From DATFPQ01 sp035264765 (lineage in GTDB: Bacteria > Actinomycetota > Actinomycetes > Actinomycetales > Angustibacteraceae), in the NCBI GenBank assembly GCA_035264765.1, contig DATFPQ010000012.1, positions 1 to 17,334 of the forward strand: a stretch of 17,334 bases of DNA, read 5' to 3'. Numbering within the stretch: position 1 is the first letter of the stretch; each line of letters starts with the position of its first letter. The notes below the pieces were generated by a model. The model was not told where the DNA came from and made no database searches. It worked only from the letters and a program-made list of their open reading frames with translations. The position numbers and the translations under genes are program-made. Shown piece after piece: positions 13,607 to 17,334 of this stretch.

Positions 13607-15550
13607 TCAGGGCGTCGGGACCGCGAGGGCGCGGGTGAACGCCTCCTGGTCATTGGCCACCGGCGCGTTCGGTGCGGCCATCAGGCACAGCCGCGGCGGC
13701 ACGCCGGCCGCGGGCGTCCCCGGACAGGTCACCACCTGAGGCGTCCGGGTGTCCGACCACGCCGGGTGGGCGACGCCGGTGCGGGCGGCGAGGCCGGTGT
13801 AGTCACCCCAGAACTCGCCCTCGAACTGGGTGGGCGCCGGCATCGACGACGAGGTCACCCGACGTGTGGCGAAGCGGGCGACGTCCCGAGAACCGGACAG
13901 GGCGAAGTCCGACCAGCCGGTCAGCTCCGAGGTCCCGTACTGCCGGTCGTAGTACGCCACCGCCAGCCGGCCGTCGCGGGTGTAGTCGGCCCACTGGAAC
14001 CACTGGCTGGTCGTGCCCTGCCGGCCGGTCTGGGTCACCGACGTCAGGTTGCGCGGGTCGGTGGTCCCGCCGGTGAAGGTCCGACCGCCGTCCCGCGAGA
14101 CGCTGACCAGGATGTCGTTGTTGCAGGCGCCGACCGTGCGGGTGCCCGTGTAGAGGTTCTGGCCGGACGTCGGGGACGTCCCGGCCGGCACGCAGCCGTT
14201 GGCCTCGCGGGAGTGGCTGTTGATGAACGACCCGAAGGTCACGGCCAGCTCGGCCGGACGGCGGGGGTTGACGACGCCCACCGGGTAGTTGGACGCCCGG
14301 AAGTAGGAGTTGTTGTCCCGCTTGTCCGGCACGCAGGCCCGGCCGGCGTCGTGGCCGGTGTACGTCTGGCAGTCCGGCAGCTCGTAGAAGTCCCCGACCT
14401 TCACCGGGTCGGAGAAGGTCGCGCCACCGTCGTCCGACCGGGCCAGGAGCATCCGGTTGCGGTTGTCGGCTCCGGTGACCGTGTTGTTGTAGTTCGCCCA
14501 GGCGACGTAGAGCGTGCCGTCCGGCGCCGTGAAGGGCTGCGAGAACTGGTTCGCGTTACACGTCCCGCGCGGCGTCGGAATGCCGAAGGTGTTCGTGCAC
14601 AGCGGGCTGGTGCGGCTCACCAGGACGGGGGCGCTCCAGGTCTCGGCGTAGTTCGCGGAGGAGCTGGCGAAGATGTACGCCGTGCCGTCCGAGGCGAAGG
14701 TCGTCCAGGTGACGTAGACCCGGTCACGGAACCGGCTCCCCACGTGGTTGTCGACCGTCAGCAGCTGCTTGTCGAGGAACGGCGCCGTGTCGCCCCCGGC
14801 CAGGTTCGGCTCCTCGGTCACCACGCGTGCTGGGAAGGTGTAGGACGCGCCGCCGTTGGCCGTCGATCGCAGGACGAGAAGCGCGCTGGACAGGTCCGGG
14901 TTCCCGCTCGTCGGCACGCCGCGGTTGAAGACCTGGCAGCTGAAGTACGCGTTGCCTCGCGTGTCAAAGGCGCTGGAGGTGTCGCCACCCGCGGTCCAGT
15001 ACTGCCGGGCCGCGTTCGCGTAGCGGGGGCCGCCCCGGGTGAACCCGAACGGAACGGCGACGTCGAGGAAGCGCCGGCCGCCGTCGCGGCTGGCGTAGCC
15101 GAAGCAGCCGCCGTCACCGCGGCGGTAGTCGTTGGAGCTGCCCAGCAGGACGCCGGGTCGGAACGGGTCCTCGGAGATGTAGGTCTCGTTCTGCGCCTGG
15201 CCGCGTCCGGACAGGTCGGCGTCCGAGACGTTCTGGCAGTCCTGGTCCATGTTGACGTTGGACCCGAGCCGGTAGCCGCAGGATCCGGCCCCGGTCGGCA
15301 GGTAGAAGGGCAGAACCGAGCCGGCCCGGGCGAGGGGCCGCGCACCCTGCGCGGACCGCCGGGCCCCGCTCGCCCCCGTCACCGTCTTGAGCTCGCTGCT
15401 CGCGAAGCCCGACAGCAGGCGCTTCTGCACGGTGTTGAGGTGGTCGAGCTTCATCGGGCGGACCGTCGCGCTGCCCTGCGCTGACGGAAGCGCGAGCAGG
15501 CCGGCGGCGAGTGCCACCACCAGGACCGCACGCGGAATATGAGCACGCAT
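13607..15550 (-). CDS. Secreted Asp-box (BNR) beta-propeller protein, sialidase-like fold
   Basis: A 647-aa exported protein of unknown function. The first about 27 residues are a signal peptide (MRAHIPR, then a leucine/alanine/valine core, then small residues SAQGSA). The mature chain contains repeated Asp-box-type hairpins SxDxGxxF/W: ASRDGGRRF, RSTANGGASY, ANYAETW, RSDDGGATF and VSRDGGRTF, spaced as in six-bladed sialidase-like propellers. Twelve cysteines are spread over the mature part and none in the signal peptide, suggesting disulfides. I do not see the FRIP-type arginine motif of true sialidases, so enzymatic activity should not be assumed. The ATG at 15550 has GGAGGAG 5 nt upstream. 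No transmembrane or sorting signal is seen at the C-terminus, which suggests release. It sits alone between two convergent or divergent neighbours. Confidence 0.85.
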   Translation of the reverse strand: MRAHIPRAVLVVALAAGLLALPSAQGSATVRPMKLDHLNTVQKRLLSGFASSELKTVTGASGARRSAQGARPLARAGSVLPFYLPTGAGSCGYRLGSNVNMDQDCQNVSDADLSGRGQAQNETYISEDPFRPGVLLGSSNDYRRGDGGCFGYASRDGGRRFLDVAVPFGFTRGGPRYANAARQYWTAGGDTSSAFDTRGNAYFSCQVFNRGVPTSGNPDLSSALLVLRSTANGGASYTFPARVVTEEPNLAGGDTAPFLDKQLLTVDNHVGSRFRDRVYVTWTTFASDGTAYIFASSSANYAETWSAPVLVSRTSPLCTNTFGIPTPRGTCNANQFSQPFTAPDGTLYVAWANYNNTVTGADNRNRMLLARSDDGGATFSDPVKVGDFYELPDCQTYTGHDAGRACVPDKRDNNSYFRASNYPVGVVNPRRPAELAVTFGSFINSHSREANGCVPAGTSPTSGQNLYTGTRTVGACNNDILVSVSRDGGRTFTGGTTDPRNLTSVTQTGRQGTTSQWFQWADYTRDGRLAVAYYDRQYGTSELTGWSDFALSGSRDVARFATRRVTSSSMPAPTQFEGEFWGDYTGLAARTGVAHPAWSDTRTPQVVTCPGTPAAGVPPRLCLMAAPNAPVANDQEAFTRALAVPTP

Positions 15551-15743
15551 CTGAACTCCTCCGGAATGCCCTTGCGACGACCCCCGCCAGGCGGCAGGCA
15601 CGCGAATGCCGTCCGGACCTATGAGCTCCTTCCGCCCGTCCCCCGAGCCACGTTCCTCCCGCGCTTGTGGCCGGTCAACGGTTCGCGGCGAGTGGGGCAG
15701 AATGCCGATCCGAGCCGCTCGGACGTGGCGGGTCCGCGACGCC

Positions 15744-15749
15744 AGGAGG
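15744..15749 (+). promoter_or_regulatory. Shine-Dalgarno of the alpha-hydroxy-acid enzyme gene
   Basis: AGGAGG four nucleotides before the ATG at 15754. It favours this ATG over the in-frame upstream start at 15667, whose extra residues do not resemble the family. The 203-bp gap 15551-15753 shows no other feature I can support. Confidence 0.75.
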
Positions 15750-15753
15750 TCCG

Positions 15754-16965
15754 ATGACGCAGCGCCGAGTGCCCCGCTGGTCCGAGCTGCGACCGCTGCT
15801 GCAGGGACCGCCGAGAACGCTGGACGCGACGGCCCGCCGGCTGCGGCGCGCGGCGTCGGTCGAGGACCTGCGCGAGCAGGCCCGCCGGCGGGTGCCACGG
15901 GCCGTCTTCGACTACACCGACGGCGGCGCCGGGCGAGAGCTTGCCCTGCGCCGGTCTCGGGCCGCCTTCGACCGGGTCGAGCTCGTCCCAAGCACCCTGC
16001 GGGACGTGTCGTCCGTCGACACGTCGACCACCGTGCTCGGCGGCCCCAGCGCTCTGCCGCTGGTCCTGGCGCCCACCGGGTTCACCCGGTTGATGAACCA
16101 CCAGGGCGAGACCGCGGTCGCGCGCGCCGCGGCACGCGCTGGAGTCCCGTACGCCCTGTCGACCATGGGGACGACGTCCGTGGAGGACCTCGCGCAGCGC
16201 GTACCGGACGGGCGGCGCTGGTTCCAGCTGTACCTCTGGCGCGACCGCGAGGCGAGCACGCAGCTGGTGCGCCGGGCCGCGCTCGCCGGGTACGAGGCGC
16301 TGGTGCTGACCGTCGACACGCCGGTCGGCGGCCTGCGCCTGCGGGACGTCCGCAACGGCATGACCATCCCGCCGGCGATCACCGGGCGCACCGTTCTCGA
16401 AGGCGCCCGCCACCCGTCCTGGTGGCTGAACCTGCTGACCACGGAGCCGCTGGAGTTTGCGACGCTGACCTCCTTCGCAGGCACGGTGACCGACCTGGCG
16501 AACCAGGTCTTCGACCCGAGCAGCACCCTCGCGGACCTGCGCTGGCTGCGGGACCAGTGGCCCGGCCGGCTCGTCGTCAAGGGGGTGGTGACCGTGGACG
16601 ACGCGGTGGCCGCGGTCGACACCGGCGTCGACGGGGTCGTGGTCTCGAACCACGGCGGGCGCCAGCTGGACCTGTCCCCCACCCCGCTGGAGGTGCTGCC
16701 GGCCATCGCGGCGGCGGTGGGTGACCGCGCGGAGGTGTTCGTGGACGGCGGCGTGCTGTCCGGGTCGGACATCGCTGCCGCGGTGGCGCTCGGGGCTCGC
16801 GCCGTCCTGGTCGGCCGGGCGTACCTCTACGGGCTGATGGCCGGCGGCGAGGCGGGAGTCGACCGGGTGCTGGAGATCCTGCGCCGTGAGCTGGTCACGA
16901 CGATGCAGCTCACCGGTCTGACGTCGGTCGCCGAGCTCACTGCGGACCGCGTGCGGCTGCGGTGA
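15754..16965 (+). CDS. FMN-dependent alpha-hydroxy-acid dehydrogenase/oxidase (LldD/glycolate oxidase family)
   Basis: A 403-aa FMN TIM-barrel enzyme oxidising a 2-hydroxy acid (L-lactate, glycolate, mandelate or similar) to the 2-oxo acid. Family features: VFDYTDGGAG near the N-terminus (Y54), LAPTGFTRLMNHQGE, WFQLYLWRDR (Q158, Y160), LTVDTPVGGLRLRDVRNG, VVKGVV (K276, flavin contact), the catalytic VSNHGGRQLD (H300, R303), FVDGGVLSGSDIAAAVALGARAVLVGRAYLYGL for the phosphate site, and a C-terminal QLTG. All catalytic residues are present. Length is within the usual 360-410. No membrane insertion loop is obvious, so it may be a soluble oxidase or a dehydrogenase passing electrons elsewhere; the substrate cannot be told from sequence. 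It is followed after 30 nt by a convergent crotonase gene. Confidence 0.94.
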   Translation: MTQRRVPRWSELRPLLQGPPRTLDATARRLRRAASVEDLREQARRRVPRAVFDYTDGGAGRELALRRSRAAFDRVELVPSTLRDVSSVDTSTTVLGGPSALPLVLAPTGFTRLMNHQGETAVARAAARAGVPYALSTMGTTSVEDLAQRVPDGRRWFQLYLWRDREASTQLVRRAALAGYEALVLTVDTPVGGLRLRDVRNGMTIPPAITGRTVLEGARHPSWWLNLLTTEPLEFATLTSFAGTVTDLANQVFDPSSTLADLRWLRDQWPGRLVVKGVVTVDDAVAAVDTGVDGVVVSNHGGRQLDLSPTPLEVLPAIAAAVGDRAEVFVDGGVLSGSDIAAAVALGARAVLVGRAYLYGLMAGGEAGVDRVLEILRRELVTTMQLTGLTSVAELTADRVRLR

Positions 16966-16995
16966 CCGCTCGCCCGGCGCCGACTGCTCACCGAC

Positions 16996-17334
16996 TCAGG
17001 CGCCCGCGTCTCCGGGCCAGCGCGGAGCGCGTCGCTCGGCGAACGCCCGGATGCCCTCGGCGCGGTCCGGCGAGAAGGCGGTCGCGCGCCAGGCGGCTTC
17101 CTCGACCACCAGGCCGGTGGCCAGGTCGACGTCGAGGCCGAGCCGCATCGCCCGCTTGGCCTGGCGCAGGCCCACCGGCGAGTTCGCCGCGATCGTGTCC
17201 GCCAGCTCGAGCGCGGCGGCGCGCGCCTCGCCGGCCGGGACGACGCGGTCGACGCACCCGTGCGCGAGCGCCTGTGCGGCGTCCAGCCGGCGTGCGGTGA
17301 ACACCAGGTCGGCGGCACGCGACCAGCCCACCCG
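16996..17334 (-). CDS. Enoyl-CoA hydratase/isomerase (crotonase) family, C-terminal part only
   Basis: The C-terminal about 113 residues of a crotonase-fold acyl-CoA enzyme; the rest lies beyond the right edge. VGWSRAADLVFTARRLDAAQALAHGCVDRVVP is the usual helix and strand before the C-terminal trimerisation helices, followed by ALELADTIAANSPVGLRQAKRAM, a GLVVEEAAW helix, and the family ending DRAEGIRAFAERRAPRWPG. The stop is at 16996-16998. The oxyanion-hole and catalytic glutamate residues are outside the window, so hydratase, isomerase or a related activity cannot be told apart. The GTG at 17331 is internal, because the frame and the similarity continue to the edge. Confidence 0.9.
   Translation of the reverse strand, partial: RVGWSRAADLVFTARRLDAAQALAHGCVDRVVPAGEARAAALELADTIAANSPVGLRQAKRAMRLGLDVDLATGLVVEEAAWRATAFSPDRAEGIRAFAERRAPRWPGDAGA

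Noticed and set aside
13157..15484. 775-codon plus-strand open frame over LLM2 and the propeller gene
   Set aside because: It overlaps two well-supported genes in other frames, and its Arg/Gly/Val-rich translation has no domain. It is a GC-driven shadow frame.
15667..15753. Earlier start for the alpha-hydroxy-acid enzyme
   Set aside because: The extra residues do not resemble the family, and AGGAGG lies just before the ATG at 15754.
1..17334. CRISPR array, tRNA/rRNA genes, IS elements, phage genes or riboswitches
   Set aside because: I found no spaced identical repeats, cloverleaf, transposase, integrase or recognisable riboswitch core by reading. A tRNA and Rfam search would settle small RNAs.

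Overview
This is GC-rich chromosomal DNA from an actinomycete (Actinomycetota). The evidence is the strong G/C third-position bias, two F420-type luciferase-like oxidoreductases, a GtrA gene divergent from purK-purE (an arrangement I recall from other actinobacteria, including mycobacteria), secreted SpoIID-type proteins, and many start codons placed 6-8 nt after a TANNNT -10 box, as expected for leaderless transcripts. I cannot resolve the order or genus. I see no rRNA, tRNA, CRISPR array, IS element, phage gene or replication origin.

Layout. 1-1492: a membrane-anchored GGDEF-EAL cyclic-di-GMP protein, cut by the left edge. 1514-2503 (-): luciferase-like oxidoreductase 1, sharing a 60-bp divergent promoter region with UDP-glucose 6-dehydrogenase (2564-3898, +). 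3976-5250 (+): a secreted SpoIID/LytB-domain protein. 5336-5859 (+): a Phd/RelE-type toxin-antitoxin pair of lower GC. 5924-6901 (-): UDP-glucose 4-epimerase. 6914-8702 (-): purK then purE. 8703-9047: a non-coding region with a degenerate 14-15 bp tandem repeat. 9048-9605 (+): GtrA membrane protein, overlapping tail-to-tail with a sensor kinase gene. 9580-11499 (-): OmpR-type response regulator and histidine kinase operon. 11542-12456 (-): a soluble GAF-like/GGDEF diguanylate cyclase. 12628-13539 (+): luciferase-like oxidoreductase 2. 13607-15550 (-): a large secreted Asp-box beta-propeller (sialidase-like fold). 15754-16965 (+): FMN-dependent alpha-hydroxy-acid dehydrogenase/oxidase. 16996-17334 (-): the C-terminal part of an enoyl-CoA hydratase, cut by the right edge.

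How the genes may fit together. Ugd (UDP-glucuronate), GalE (UDP-galactose), GtrA (often linked to lipid-linked sugar transfer) and the secreted SpoIID protein suggest an envelope-polysaccharide theme. Two c-di-GMP enzymes and a two-component system add signalling. PurK and PurE form a purine-biosynthesis operon. The oxidoreductases, the hydroxy-acid enzyme and the crotonase are ordinary catabolic or redox genes with no visible shared pathway.

I did not find a convincing undescribed multigene system. The most useful observations are the repeated leaderless-start architecture (seven genes plus one unexplained extra copy), the degenerate GTGATC repeat array between purK and gtrA, a 26-bp tail-to-tail overlap of gtrA and the kinase gene, and an unusual EGL signature in an otherwise complete EAL domain.
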